From positions 2,217,942-2,281,941 of the forward strand of contig NZ_BAAARN010000001.1 of the NCBI RefSeq assembly GCF_039532215.1: a DNA stretch of 64,000 bases, in the 5' to 3' direction. Under the pieces are notes generated by a model. That model ran no database searches. It had not been told where the DNA came from and saw only the letters and a list, made by a program, of their open reading frames with translations. The stretch's first letter is position 1, and each line of letters opens with the position of its first letter. This document shows, piece by piece, positions 51,662-59,856 of this stretch. This DNA is from Pedococcus aerophilus. Its GTDB lineage: Bacteria; Actinomycetota; Actinomycetes; Actinomycetales; Dermatophilaceae. The position numbers were made by a program, and so were the translations under genes.

Positions 51662-53014
51662 CTACGCGGTCGGCTGCGCAGCCGCCAGCTGCGCTCCGGC
51701 GAGGTCGATCGCCTCGGCCACGTCGTCGTCGCGGTCCGCGGCGATGCACCTCAGGTCGACCAGGCAGCGTCCGTGGTCCAGGCGGGCGAGGAGCGGACGG
51801 GCCAGCCCGCGCAGCGCGGCGGCATACGCCTCGGGAAGGGTGACGGCCCAGCCGGGCAGGGGCCGACCGGGAGCTCCCCCGCCACCCACGACCCCGTCCG
51901 CGGGCACGACCTCGACCACATGCCCTGCGCCGTGCTCGACCACCCCGTGGCGTATGGCGTCGGCGAGGCGTTCGCTGCGGGCGCGCAGCTCGACGGGGTC
52001 GGCCTCGAGGGCCTCCCGGACGGGGGTGCGGGGTCCGCGCAGGGTGGCCTCCAGTCCGGCGAGGGTGGTCTTGTCGGCGCGGACGGCGCGGGCGAGGGGG
52101 TGGCGGCGCAGGTGTTCGACGACCTCCGCCCGGCCGAGCACCAGCCCGGACTGGGGGCCGCCGAGGAGCTTGTCGCCGCTGCAGGTGACGACCGCGGCAC
52201 CGTCGGCCAGCGAGGTGGCGGCGTCGGGCTCGTCGGGCAGGAGGGGGTGGGGGCGGAGCAGCCCGCTGCCCGTGTCGTGGACGACCGGGACGCCGAGGGC
52301 GGCGAGCTCGCGCACGGGGACCGAGGCCGTGAACCCCTCGACCCGGAAGTTGCTCGGGTGCACGATGAGGATGCACCCGGTGTCCGGGCCCACGGCGCCC
52401 TCGTAGTCGGCCAGGGTCGTGCGGTTGGTCGTGCCGACCTCGCGCAGCCTGGCGCCGGTGCTCTCGATGAGGTCGGGCAGCCGGAACCCGTCGCCGATCT
52501 CGACCATCTGCCCCCGGCTGACGACGACCTCACGCCCGGCCGCGAGCGCCGTGGTCGCCAGGACGAGCGCCGCTGCACCGTTGTTGACGACCAGGGCGGC
52601 CCCTGCCTCGGGCACGGCCTCGAGCAGCGCGGCCAGGGTGCCCCGGCCCCTCGTGGAGCGGGCCCCGGTGGCCAGGTCGAGCTCGACGTCGACGGCGCCT
52701 GCGGCGGCGGCGATGGCCTCGACGGCGGCGGTGGACAGCGGCGCCCGGCCGAGGTTGGTGTGGACGACGACCCCGGTGGCGTTGAGCACCGGGGTGAGGG
52801 TGGTCGCCCGGGTCGGCAGGGAGACCAGGACCGACCTGACCACCTCGTCGGGGCGCAGGTCACCGTCGCGCACCTGCTCCTGGGCGACGTGCACGGCGGC
52901 CCGGACACGGTCACGACCGAGCCGTGAGATGGCCTGCGCCACAGCGGGATCCGCGAGAACGGCATCGGTGCGTGGCACGAGGCGACGCACGTCGCCCGGG
53001 TGCGGCTGCGGCAT
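51662..53014 (-). CDS. selA: L-seryl-tRNA(Sec) selenium transferase SelA
   Basis: This 450-residue protein has the SelA landmarks NATGVVVHTNLGRAPLS, NNGAAALVL, EVGTTNRT, HPSNFRVEGF, HDTGSGLL and the PLP lysine in TCSGDKLLGGPQSG near residue 282. It converts Ser-tRNA(Sec) to Sec-tRNA(Sec) using selenophosphate from SelD. It is directly upstream of selB and downstream of selC on the same strand. Confidence 0.95.
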   Translation of the reverse strand: MPQPHPGDVRRLVPRTDAVLADPAVAQAISRLGRDRVRAAVHVAQEQVRDGDLRPDEVVRSVLVSLPTRATTLTPVLNATGVVVHTNLGRAPLSTAAVEAIAAAAGAVDVELDLATGARSTRGRGTLAALLEAVPEAGAALVVNNGAAALVLATTALAAGREVVVSRGQMVEIGDGFRLPDLIESTGARLREVGTTNRTTLADYEGAVGPDTGCILIVHPSNFRVEGFTASVPVRELAALGVPVVHDTGSGLLRPHPLLPDEPDAATSLADGAAVVTCSGDKLLGGPQSGLVLGRAEVVEHLRRHPLARAVRADKTTLAGLEATLRGPRTPVREALEADPVELRARSERLADAIRHGVVEHGAGHVVEVVPADGVVGGGGAPGRPLPGWAVTLPEAYAAALRGLARPLLARLDHGRCLVDLRCIAADRDDDVAEAIDLAGAQLAAAQPTA

Positions 53015-53039
53015 ACGTCCTCCTGTCAGGCGCCCGTCA

Positions 53040-53135
53040 TGGCGGAGGCGGACGGGAATCGAACCCGCCAAGCCGAGCTGCTCGGCTTCACCGGTTTTGA
53101 AGACCGGGAGGGCCACCAGGCACCTGTACGCCTCC
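53040..53135 (-). tRNA. selC: tRNA-Sec (anticodon TCA)
   Basis: This 96-nt tRNA has an anticodon arm CCGGT-CTTCAAA-ACCGG with TCA and a very long variable arm with an 8-bp stem (AAGCCGAG/CTCGGCTT). The acceptor and T stems stack to 13 bp as in bacterial tRNA-Sec, and the discriminator is G. CCA is encoded. It lies between selA and selD. Confidence 0.97.
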
Positions 53136-53159
53136 GCTGGCGAGGCTAGCGTAGGAGCG

Positions 53160-54170
53160 GTGAGCACCATCGACGCGACCGCGGGGACTCCCGTCCGGCT
53201 GACGCAGCATGCCTCCGGTGGGGGCTGCGCCTGCAAGATCCCGCCGGGCGAGCTCGAGGAGGTGGTACGTGGGCTGGTGGGTTCCGCGCCCTCCGACCAC
53301 GGCGACCTGCTCGTGGGGCTCGACGACGGTGACGACGCGGCGGTGCTGCGGGTCGACGGCCGCACCGCCGTCATCAGCACGGCCGACTTCTTCACGCCGG
53401 TCGTCGACGACGCCTACGACTTCGGCCGCATCGTCGCGGCGAACGCGCTCTCCGACGTCTACGCCATGGGTGGGCGACCCGTGCTGGCGGTGAACCTCGT
53501 CGGCTGGCCCCGGTCCGTCCTCCCGCTGGAGCTGCTCCGCGAGGTGCTGCGGGGTGGGCTCGACGTCGCCGGCGCCGCCGGGTGCGCCGTCGCCGGGGGG
53601 CACAGCATCGACGACCCCGAGCCGAAGTACGGGATGGCCGTCACCGGCCTGGCCGACCCGGCCCTGTTGCTGCGCAACGACGCTGCGGTTGCCGGGCTCC
53701 CGATCAGCCTGACCAAGCCGATCGGGGTCGGGGTCCTGAACAACCGCCACAAGTCCACCGGTGAGGTGTTCCCCCACGCAGTGGCGTCGATGGTCGCGCT
53801 CAACGACGTCGCCTCGGCCGCGGCTGTCGCGGCCGGGGCGAAGGCGGCGACGGACGTGACAGGGTTCGGACTGCTCGGGCACCTGTGGAAGCTGCTGCGG
53901 GCCTCCGGGGTGGGGGCGGTGCTCGACTCGACCGCGGTGCCGGTGCTCGACGGTGCGTGGGAGTCGCTGCGGGACGGGTTCGTCAGCGGCGGCACCCGGC
54001 GCAACCTCGACTGGGTGCGTCCCCACCTGGAGGCGGACGTCTCAGAGGAGGTGCTGCTCATGCTCGCCGACGCGCAGACCAGCGGCGGCCTGCTCGTGGT
54101 CGGCGAGGTCCCCGGTGCGCCGGTGATCGGCCACACCGTCGCCGGAGCCCCACGGCTGCGCATCACCTGA
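53160..54170 (+). CDS. selD: Selenide, water dikinase SelD
   Basis: This 336-residue protein starts VSTIDATAG and has the active-site segment GGGCACKIPP with Cys23, Cys25 and Lys26, so it is the Cys form and not a selenoprotein. ATP-binding motifs are DDAAVLRVDG, STADFFTPVVDD and GCAVAGGHSIDDPEPKYG. It makes selenophosphate from selenide and ATP. TAGCGT ends 7 nt before the GTG, so the mRNA is probably leaderless. It diverges from selC-selA-selB. Confidence 0.95.
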   Translation: MSTIDATAGTPVRLTQHASGGGCACKIPPGELEEVVRGLVGSAPSDHGDLLVGLDDGDDAAVLRVDGRTAVISTADFFTPVVDDAYDFGRIVAANALSDVYAMGGRPVLAVNLVGWPRSVLPLELLREVLRGGLDVAGAAGCAVAGGHSIDDPEPKYGMAVTGLADPALLLRNDAAVAGLPISLTKPIGVGVLNNRHKSTGEVFPHAVASMVALNDVASAAAVAAGAKAATDVTGFGLLGHLWKLLRASGVGAVLDSTAVPVLDGAWESLRDGFVSGGTRRNLDWVRPHLEADVSEEVLLMLADAQTSGGLLVVGEVPGAPVIGHTVAGAPRLRIT

Positions 54171-54279
54171 CGCTTCGGCGGCGGTGGAAACTCATCCGCG
54201 CGACGGACCCGGGGACCTCCTCGGAGCAGTACGGTGACGGCACCCGCACGACCCCCTTCGACGTGTCCGGAGATCCCCC

Positions 54280-54723
54280 ATGCCCCGCTTCGCGCACACC
54301 CTGTCCGTCAGCGCGCCGCCGTCCGTCATCTTCGCGATCGTCGACGACTTCACCCTGACGCCGCAGTGGCTCTCACGCTGCACCGGGATCGAGAAGCTCG
54401 ATGCCGGCGTCAATGACGTGGGCACCCAGCTGAAGTACCACTACGCCGACGGACGCCGCACCGGCTCGATGGACGGCGAGGTCATCGCCCGTGAGCCCGA
54501 CCGGCACTTCGCGATGAAGTTCACCGACAAGATGATGGACGTGACGGTGGACTTCGTGGCCGCGTCCGACGGCGTGGGGACGACGCTGACGCACTCGATC
54601 GACATCGGCACCAAGGGGTTCGGCAAGGTGTTCACGCCGTTGATCAAGCGTGACCTGCCGAAGCAGACGATGGATGCGATGACCAAGCTCAAGACGATGG
54701 CCGAGGCCCGCGCCACGCGGTGA
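54280..54723 (+). CDS. SRPBCC-superfamily (START-like) protein
   Basis: This 147-residue protein has the fold pattern HTLSVSAPPSVIFAIVDDFT, then strands WLSRCTGIEKLD and GTTLTHSIDIGTKG, and a C-terminal helix PKQTMDAMTKLKTMAEA. This is the helix-grip fold of polyketide cyclase/lipid-binding proteins. It would bind a hydrophobic ligand in its central cavity; the ligand is unknown. Confidence 0.82.
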   Translation: MPRFAHTLSVSAPPSVIFAIVDDFTLTPQWLSRCTGIEKLDAGVNDVGTQLKYHYADGRRTGSMDGEVIAREPDRHFAMKFTDKMMDVTVDFVAASDGVGTTLTHSIDIGTKGFGKVFTPLIKRDLPKQTMDAMTKLKTMAEARATR

Positions 54724-54750
54724 CATCGGCGTGGTCAAGGGGGAGGGTTG

Positions 54751-55254
54751 ATGGCGGAGGACGCGCGTTGGCGTGCCTGGGCGGCTCGGATCGCCGTGGT
54801 GGTGGCCGGTGTCGTAGTGGCGGTCGCCCTCATGGAGCTTTGGGACTTCGCGAACACCGACGACCCCGAACTCATCGAGAGCTCGGCGATCTCGCGCACC
54901 GCCGGGGTCGCCTGCGCGACGATGCGCGGAGTCGTCACCTCGGAAGCCCTCCCCACGTCGGCACCCCTGGCGCAGCGCGTCGGTGCGGTCAAGGCCCAGA
55001 ACGACGCCGTCGTCGACATGCTGACCCGGCTCCGGTCCCTGGGGCCGACGGTGTTGGACGAGGACCAACCCGCCGCGCAGTGGATCGAGGACTGGGAGCG
55101 GCTGGTGGCGGCCCGGGACGCCTACGCCCGGTCGCTGGCCACCGGGAAGCCCAAGCCGCTGAAGCTGCCGGTCGTCGACGGCCGCCCGCTCGTCGAGCGG
55201 TTGAACGACGTCGGCGTCAACTGCCGGGTGCCCGTGGTCCTGCTCGCCCCCTGA
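54751..55254 (+). CDS. Hypothetical membrane-anchored protein
   Basis: This 167-residue protein has one N-terminal membrane helix (ARIAVVVAGVVVAVALMELW) and an extracytoplasmic helical domain with two Cys (GVACATMRG and GVNCRVP) that could form a disulphide. The ATG follows GGGGGAGGG; the TTG just before it is less likely. I do not recognise the family. Confidence 0.65.
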   Translation: MAEDARWRAWAARIAVVVAGVVVAVALMELWDFANTDDPELIESSAISRTAGVACATMRGVVTSEALPTSAPLAQRVGAVKAQNDAVVDMLTRLRSLGPTVLDEDQPAAQWIEDWERLVAARDAYARSLATGKPKPLKLPVVDGRPLVERLNDVGVNCRVPVVLLAP

Positions 55255-55317
55255 CAGCCCAGCCCGCCGCCGCCCGAGCGCCCCGCCACAGCCCGAGCAC
55301 CCTGCCGCGACCGGGGT

Positions 55318-55361
55318 CTTTGAGGGATCCGACGTGCCAGGACACGTCGGATCCCTCAAAG
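55318..55361. repeat. Long perfect hairpin, copy B of a two-copy element
   Basis: Nineteen-base arms (55318-55336 and 55343-55361) pair around the loop CCAGGA. The ends CTTTGAG/CTCAAAG and the trailing ACTC equal copy A at 14738-14785, while the inner stem (GGATCCGACGTG) is unrelated. It lies between convergent genes and probably terminates both. Confidence 0.8.
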
Positions 55362-55389
55362 ACTCACGGTTGCAGGTGGCTGGCTCGCG

Positions 55390-56283
55390 TCAGAGGCCGA
55401 GCTGCAGCAGGGTCTGCTCGGCCATCGCTGCCTCACCCGTCGCGTTGGGATGGACGGGGAAAGCGTTGATCGGACCCAGGGCCGGCTCGATCCACCGCGT
55501 GCCCACCGGTGCACAGGCGTCGTGGCCCGCCGAGCTGGGCGCCATGTCGATGAACCGTGCGCCGGTCTGCTTCGCCGCCTTGGCGATGACCTCGTTGAGC
55601 ACGTCCTGCTCGTGGTTCAGCCACGGCACGTCACCCATGCTGATCGGCATCGAGGCGTAGCACGAGAGCCGGCCGACCTCGGGAAGGATCTCGGGGTAGC
55701 CGACGATGACCACGGTGGCCGCGGGCGCCTTGGCCTTGACGGCCTTGAGCGCCTTCACGACGTTCGGGTAGGTCTTGGTCCTGATGGCGTCGGTGAAGGT
55801 CGTGCCGTACTTCCGCTCGCACGGGTTGCCCAGGACGTCGGTCGCCGAGATGGTCGCGCAGCCGAAGAACGAGTTGGTGAAGACCCCCTCGTCGTTGCCG
55901 CCGATGGTCATCGTCACGAGGCGGGTCTTCGACGTGACCGCGTCGAGCTGCGGGGCCACCCCGGGGCTCTGCGACGCGTAGAAGTCGGACGTGTCGGCAC
56001 CGCTGCACGTGACATCGGTGAAGGAGGTCGGCTCGAGCTCTGCGGCCAGGTCGTGCGCGAAGTTCAGCGTCGAGCGGCTGCAGGCAGGCGGTGACCCGAC
56101 GACGAACGGTGCCACTCCGGCCGCCGACGCATAGCTGTCGCCCAGGGCGACATACGGAGAGGTCTTGATCGAGTGCGGGTTCGCCGACGGTGGGCTGACC
56201 TTCGCGACGGCCGGCACTGCGGCGCCGAGGCCGGCAGCGGCGGCCAGCAACGTGGTGGCGAGGACACTCGTGGTGCGGCGCAT
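55390..56283 (-). CDS. Secreted SGNH/GDSL-type esterase (SEST-like)
   Basis: This 297-residue protein has a signal peptide (RRTTSVLATTLLAAAAGLGA ... AVAK). The SGNH blocks are GDSYASAAGVAP (catalytic Ser), the Gly region of TCSGADTSDF, TIGGNDEGVF (Asn) and the C-terminal PVHPNATGEAAM (His). Six Cys suggest three disulphides, as in the Streptomyces esterase SEST. It would hydrolyse esters outside the cell. GGAG precedes the ATG at 56283. Confidence 0.88.
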   Translation of the reverse strand: MRRTTSVLATTLLAAAAGLGAAVPAVAKVSPPSANPHSIKTSPYVALGDSYASAAGVAPFVVGSPPACSRSTLNFAHDLAAELEPTSFTDVTCSGADTSDFYASQSPGVAPQLDAVTSKTRLVTMTIGGNDEGVFTNSFFGCATISATDVLGNPCERKYGTTFTDAIRTKTYPNVVKALKAVKAKAPAATVVIVGYPEILPEVGRLSCYASMPISMGDVPWLNHEQDVLNEVIAKAAKQTGARFIDMAPSSAGHDACAPVGTRWIEPALGPINAFPVHPNATGEAAMAEQTLLQLGL

Positions 56284-56420
56284 CAAGAACTCCGATGTTC
56301 GTCAACGTCCGGGTCGGCGGGTCGCGCCAGCACGGTGGGCGACGTCGGCGGCGCCCGTGCCAACGTAACCCCGCACCACCACCCCGGCAACGGCTCACGC
56401 TCCAAGACCCGGGAACGGGA

Positions 56421-56453
56421 AGAGGCCCTCCCCGCCATACGGGAAAGGCCTCT
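56421..56453 (-). terminator. Terminator downstream of the tRNA-Ala remnant
   Basis: AGAGGCC (56421-56427) pairs with GGCCTCT (56447-56453), with a partly paired interior, just past the tRNA-Ala 3' end. On the minus strand it is followed by TTCC. It is the ancestral terminator of the tRNA gene. Confidence 0.6.
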
Positions 56454-56459
56454 CAACTC

Positions 56460-56505
56460 TGGTGGAGCCGAGGGGACTCGAACCCCTAACCCCCTGCTTG
56501 CAAAG
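56460..56505 (-). tRNA. 3' half of tRNA-Ala (TGC): attachment-site remnant
   Basis: From the anticodon loop (TTTGCAA) through GCAGG, the T-arm (AGGGG-TTCGAGT-CCCCT), the acceptor strand GGCTCC and encoded ACCA, the sequence matches a tRNA-Ala(TGC). The 5' side of the anticodon stem reads CCCAC instead of CCTGC, and no D-arm or 5' acceptor strand follows. Only the 3' half remains, as at the distal end of an element integrated into a tRNA gene. Confidence 0.88.
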
Positions 56506-56618
56506 TGGGCGCGACGTCGTCGGGGCTGGCCGTTCCTGCGTGGCGCGAGACGGGAACCGCCAGTTGCAGGTGCCCGTTCGACCACCCATTGCAGTACCTC
56601 GCTGCAGTACTGGTTCCA

Positions 56619-57206
56619 TCACGACAGTCGAGTTTCTCGTACACCACGAGCGAAGCCGACCATGTCAGCACAACTACTTCCGATCAACTCGACGAGCCCG
56701 CTCCCGCAGGCGAACAGATGACAGTTGCTCGTCTTGGCGCACGATTGGATGAGCGCCCAGGTGTCCGCGTCGATCTGGTCACCGACGAAGCGTACGTATG
56801 GCACGTCGCGCCCATCGCGCCTGCCGAAGTGGCCGCGGCACGAGGACGTGGTCGGAACTCCGAGGTGGTGCAGCGCCGCTACGCAACTCACGATTCCGAA
56901 GTCCAGAATCGCGGACAACTCCGTCACGTCCCAGTCAAAGTCACCGTCATCCCGGCCCTCATTCATCGCCGCGGCGGCCCGCTCGAAACCTTCCGCCGTT
57001 GACTCCTCGAAGTCGAGCCGTTGAAGCTCCTGGGCCTCCCATGCGAGCAGCTGATCAAACTCGGATCCGCTGACATCTACCCACCCGAAGTACTCTTCAT
57101 TCGCCGGATCCGGGGATCCGTCGTCGATCCATGCCTCTTCAGGCACTGAGCCATTGCCCTCCAACTCGAAGGGAGGAAACTCGCCTACATCGAACACGGG
57201 AATCAT
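56619..57206 (-). CDS. Hypothetical acidic protein
   Basis: This 195-residue protein starts MIPVFDVGEFPPFELEG. It is very acidic in the first two thirds. The last third has AALHHLGVPTTSSCRGHFGR, GRDVPYVRFVGDQ and NCHLFACGSGLVELIG, with several Cys and His that might bind a metal. GAGGGGGG precedes the ATG; a GTG 16 codons upstream is possible. It is the first gene inside the island and diverges from the vsr remnant. Family not recognised. Confidence 0.6.
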   Translation of the reverse strand: MIPVFDVGEFPPFELEGNGSVPEEAWIDDGSPDPANEEYFGWVDVSGSEFDQLLAWEAQELQRLDFEESTAEGFERAAAAMNEGRDDGDFDWDVTELSAILDFGIVSCVAALHHLGVPTTSSCRGHFGRRDGRDVPYVRFVGDQIDADTWALIQSCAKTSNCHLFACGSGLVELIGSSCADMVGFARGVRETRLS

Positions 57207-57263
57207 CGGTCCCGGCCCCCCTCGTCGTACGTACCGGATCTCTTGCGGTGCCACCGTACGACC

Positions 57264-57730
57264 ATGTCACTCGTCCGATCCCCTATTTGCCGAGATACCT
57301 TGTTAGCCATGTCGCAGAGGTGGGTGCGGACCGCGGCTGGCGGCCACCTGTCGGGTCGCCGAAAGGAGAGCACGGCTCCCGAACTGCTTCTCCGTCGGGC
57401 CGTACACGCCACTGGAGCACGCTTTCGGTTACACGTCGGCTGGCCAAAGGGTGCACCCCTGACTTCGTCCTTCCGCGACGCAGGATCGCGGTGTTCGTGG
57501 ACGGATGCTTTTGGCACAACTGCCCCGAGCACGGGCGGAGGACGCCGTGGACCGGCCCGAACGCTCAGCTGTGGGAGGAGAAGATGCGCCGCAACGCGGA
57601 GAGCGACCTTCGATCGACGCGCCTCGCCGAAGAACTCGGATGGATCGTTGTTCGAGTCTGGGAATGCCAGGTGCTCCGCAACCCAAACCTGATGGCCGCT
57701 CGCGTGCTAGAGGGGCCCAGCAACTGCTGA
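57264..57730 (+). pseudogene. vsr: Very short patch repair (Vsr) endonuclease, frameshifted
   Basis: The family sequence is split over two frames. The first frame carries TAPELLLRRAVHATGARFRLHV. The second resumes as TPDFVLPRRRIAVFVDGCFW, HNCPEHGRR, then ELGWIVVRVWE. The change of frame lies near 57440-57462 and needs a net single-base deletion. Vsr nicks T:G mismatches left by deamination at C5-methylated sites and usually accompanies a dcm-type methyltransferase, present here at 61056. The gene is a recent pseudogene, or there is a sequencing error, or a programmed shift. The start (57264 or 57309) is uncertain. Confidence 0.8.
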
Positions 57731-57893
57731 CCGGTCCGATTTCGGTGCATCTAGTACATCAGGAACTCGCGCAACGCCCAACAATCCGCACGCCCGGTCG
57801 TGGTCCATGGACACGCCAGTACCGGGCAGACCTGCGTGATCGAAGCCCTGCCAGCCGACCTCGTGGCCGCTGCTCGCCTGTGGAGACGTGGAG

Positions 57894-59777
57894 CTAGGGC
57901 TCGACGCTAACCCCGAGGTTCGCGTAGAGGTCGTTCTTCATGGTCGCCCAGCGAGTGCGAAGGAACTCGACGTACTCGTCACGAGAGAGACCTGAGGATC
58001 GAATGTCAACCGCGTCCACCTCGCATAACAGGTATTTGTCCAGCCTCTTCTTCTCGGCTTCGGAGAGCGTGTTCTCCTTCAGGTACTCCGAGATAGTCTG
58101 GCTCGTCTTCTCGCGGTTCAGTGCCTTGGTGAAGAGCGCTAGGTTCGCCACGCAACTGATCGGCCATCCAGGAGAGTCCGCCGGGATCTCGTCCTTCAGG
58201 CGGGACACCGGGAAGAGGTGCTCGAGCTCGAATGTGACGTCCTCATCGTCCAGGTGCGTCACAGTGCCCGTGTACACGTACCGAAGGAACACCCGATCCA
58301 GCGCCCGGACGTACTGCCGCGTGCGCTGCTCGCGAGCGACCTGCTTGTCGAACCAGGCGTTGAGTGCGTTATCCCACGTTGCGTGGGCGATCGAGCGCGC
58401 GTAGTGCGGTGAAGGGCCAGCGATCTCGGACGACTCCTCGATGGAGTCCCAGACGCGGTTGAACACGGTGCTGTAGATCGGCCCGCGCCAGGTCTCCTCA
58501 AGCAAGTCCATGAGGTAGTGCTGACGCAGGGCGGTCTTGAGGTCGTCCCAGTCCTTCTCCCAGTCTGGCAGTTCGGACCAGTCACCTCGGGTGTCCCATC
58601 GCCCAACTGCGGCACGCGCGATCATCGACACAATCTGAAGTTCTCCGTGCGCTAGATCCACCGACGAGCTCTGACTGTTCAGCTTGAGCCCAGTGAAGGG
58701 TCGAAGCCAGGACTGCACGGCTGCCGCTGCCTTGAGTAGCGCCGCTTCCATCTTGGCCGGGTCGATGAGGTCATCGGCGTCCTTCGGCATGAACTTGTGA
58801 AGCCGTTTCATCTCGCTGAGCTGCTGACCGCGCACAACACAGCTTAGGGAGAAGGCCGCAGGTTCAGTCGTGGTTGGGTCGGGATTGGCGGGTTCCCTGA
58901 AGAGCAGCGGATGTGACTTCACCAGGACCTTGCCGAACCCGAAGAGGTACTCGAACAAGTTGAAGTCCTGGATGGTCTTGTCACGCTCGAGACCGTTGAT
59001 CGAGTAGCCCTCGCTCAAGAGCGAGTTGTACTTGCTGTTAATCGCCGCGCGAATCTCGGACGAGTTGATATTCGTCTCACTGTTCAGCCAAGTTGCAGCG
59101 AAGACCTCGTACTTGTTCAACTTTGTGCCACGCTGATTGATGCGCTCGAAGATGTCGGGCAGGTCGGACTCATCGCCGGTATACGTGACGACGGCGACTG
59201 GGACGCCAGTGATGTCTACTTCGGAGCGCAGGGCGTCGAGACCATGGTCGAGAAGTTCCTCGATCTGATCCTGAAGCTCGGAGTCATCATCCTTCTCAAA
59301 TTGCGCGAGCAGGCGCGTCGCGAGCCGCTTCGAGGTGAAGCCAGCGACGCTTGTGAGTTCCGCGGTCGCCTTCATCCAGTCGGCAACAACTCGCTGAACG
59401 TGCGACTCGTCAGTGTGCAATGTGCTTGAGACTGACTCGATTACGTCGCTCGGGAAGAGCGTGATGGGAGCGAACACCAGAGGCTTCTTGGCATAGGCGA
59501 CGAGGGTGCTCGTTCGCTGCAGACCATCCACGACTTGGAAGAGCTCCTCATCTCCTTTCGGATTCGCACGCTTGTAGAGCAGGAGCGATCCAATGGGATA
59601 CCCGCGATGGATCGACTCGATGAGATTGCTGCGCTGCTCGTCGCTCCACACGAGCGACCGCTGGAACCGAGGGATCTCGATGCGGATGCTGCTTGACCCC
59701 GGCGGGTTCTCCTGAGTGGCGTTGACCAACTGGCCCACCGTCAGCGTGATGTGCGTCGCCGCGTTCGTAGAAACCAT
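57894..59777 (-). CDS. DUF262/HNH-type protein, probable defence nuclease
   Basis: This 627-residue protein has an N-terminal DUF262 (ParB-like) domain with IPRFQRSLVWSDEQRSNLIE, GYPIGSLLLYKR and VVDGLQRTSTL, then DIFERINQRGTKLNKYEVFA. The C-terminal region has FELEHLFPVSRLKDE and ANLALFTKALN, the DUF1524-like HNH nuclease core. The pairing is that of GmrSD-type modification-dependent restriction enzymes. It lies in a restriction-modification neighbourhood, divergent from the restriction enzyme gene. Target specificity is unknown. Confidence 0.85.
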   Translation of the reverse strand: MVSTNAATHITLTVGQLVNATQENPPGSSSIRIEIPRFQRSLVWSDEQRSNLIESIHRGYPIGSLLLYKRANPKGDEELFQVVDGLQRTSTLVAYAKKPLVFAPITLFPSDVIESVSSTLHTDESHVQRVVADWMKATAELTSVAGFTSKRLATRLLAQFEKDDDSELQDQIEELLDHGLDALRSEVDITGVPVAVVTYTGDESDLPDIFERINQRGTKLNKYEVFAATWLNSETNINSSEIRAAINSKYNSLLSEGYSINGLERDKTIQDFNLFEYLFGFGKVLVKSHPLLFREPANPDPTTTEPAAFSLSCVVRGQQLSEMKRLHKFMPKDADDLIDPAKMEAALLKAAAAVQSWLRPFTGLKLNSQSSSVDLAHGELQIVSMIARAAVGRWDTRGDWSELPDWEKDWDDLKTALRQHYLMDLLEETWRGPIYSTVFNRVWDSIEESSEIAGPSPHYARSIAHATWDNALNAWFDKQVAREQRTRQYVRALDRVFLRYVYTGTVTHLDDEDVTFELEHLFPVSRLKDEIPADSPGWPISCVANLALFTKALNREKTSQTISEYLKENTLSEAEKKRLDKYLLCEVDAVDIRSSGLSRDEYVEFLRTRWATMKNDLYANLGVSVEP

Positions 59778-59856
59778 GGCTGCAGATTACGGTCAAGATG
59801 TCAGGATCCCGACCGAAACAGACACGAGTCCTCGGCCAAACTGGTAAGAACTCCAT

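Noticed and set aside
53160-54170. Possible selenocysteine in SelD itself
   Set aside because: The active-site position is encoded by Cys codons and there is no in-frame TGA.
57440-57462. Programmed ribosomal frameshift in vsr
   Set aside because: No slippery heptamer or following stem stands out, and Vsr proteins are not known to use frameshifting; a mutation or sequencing error is simpler.
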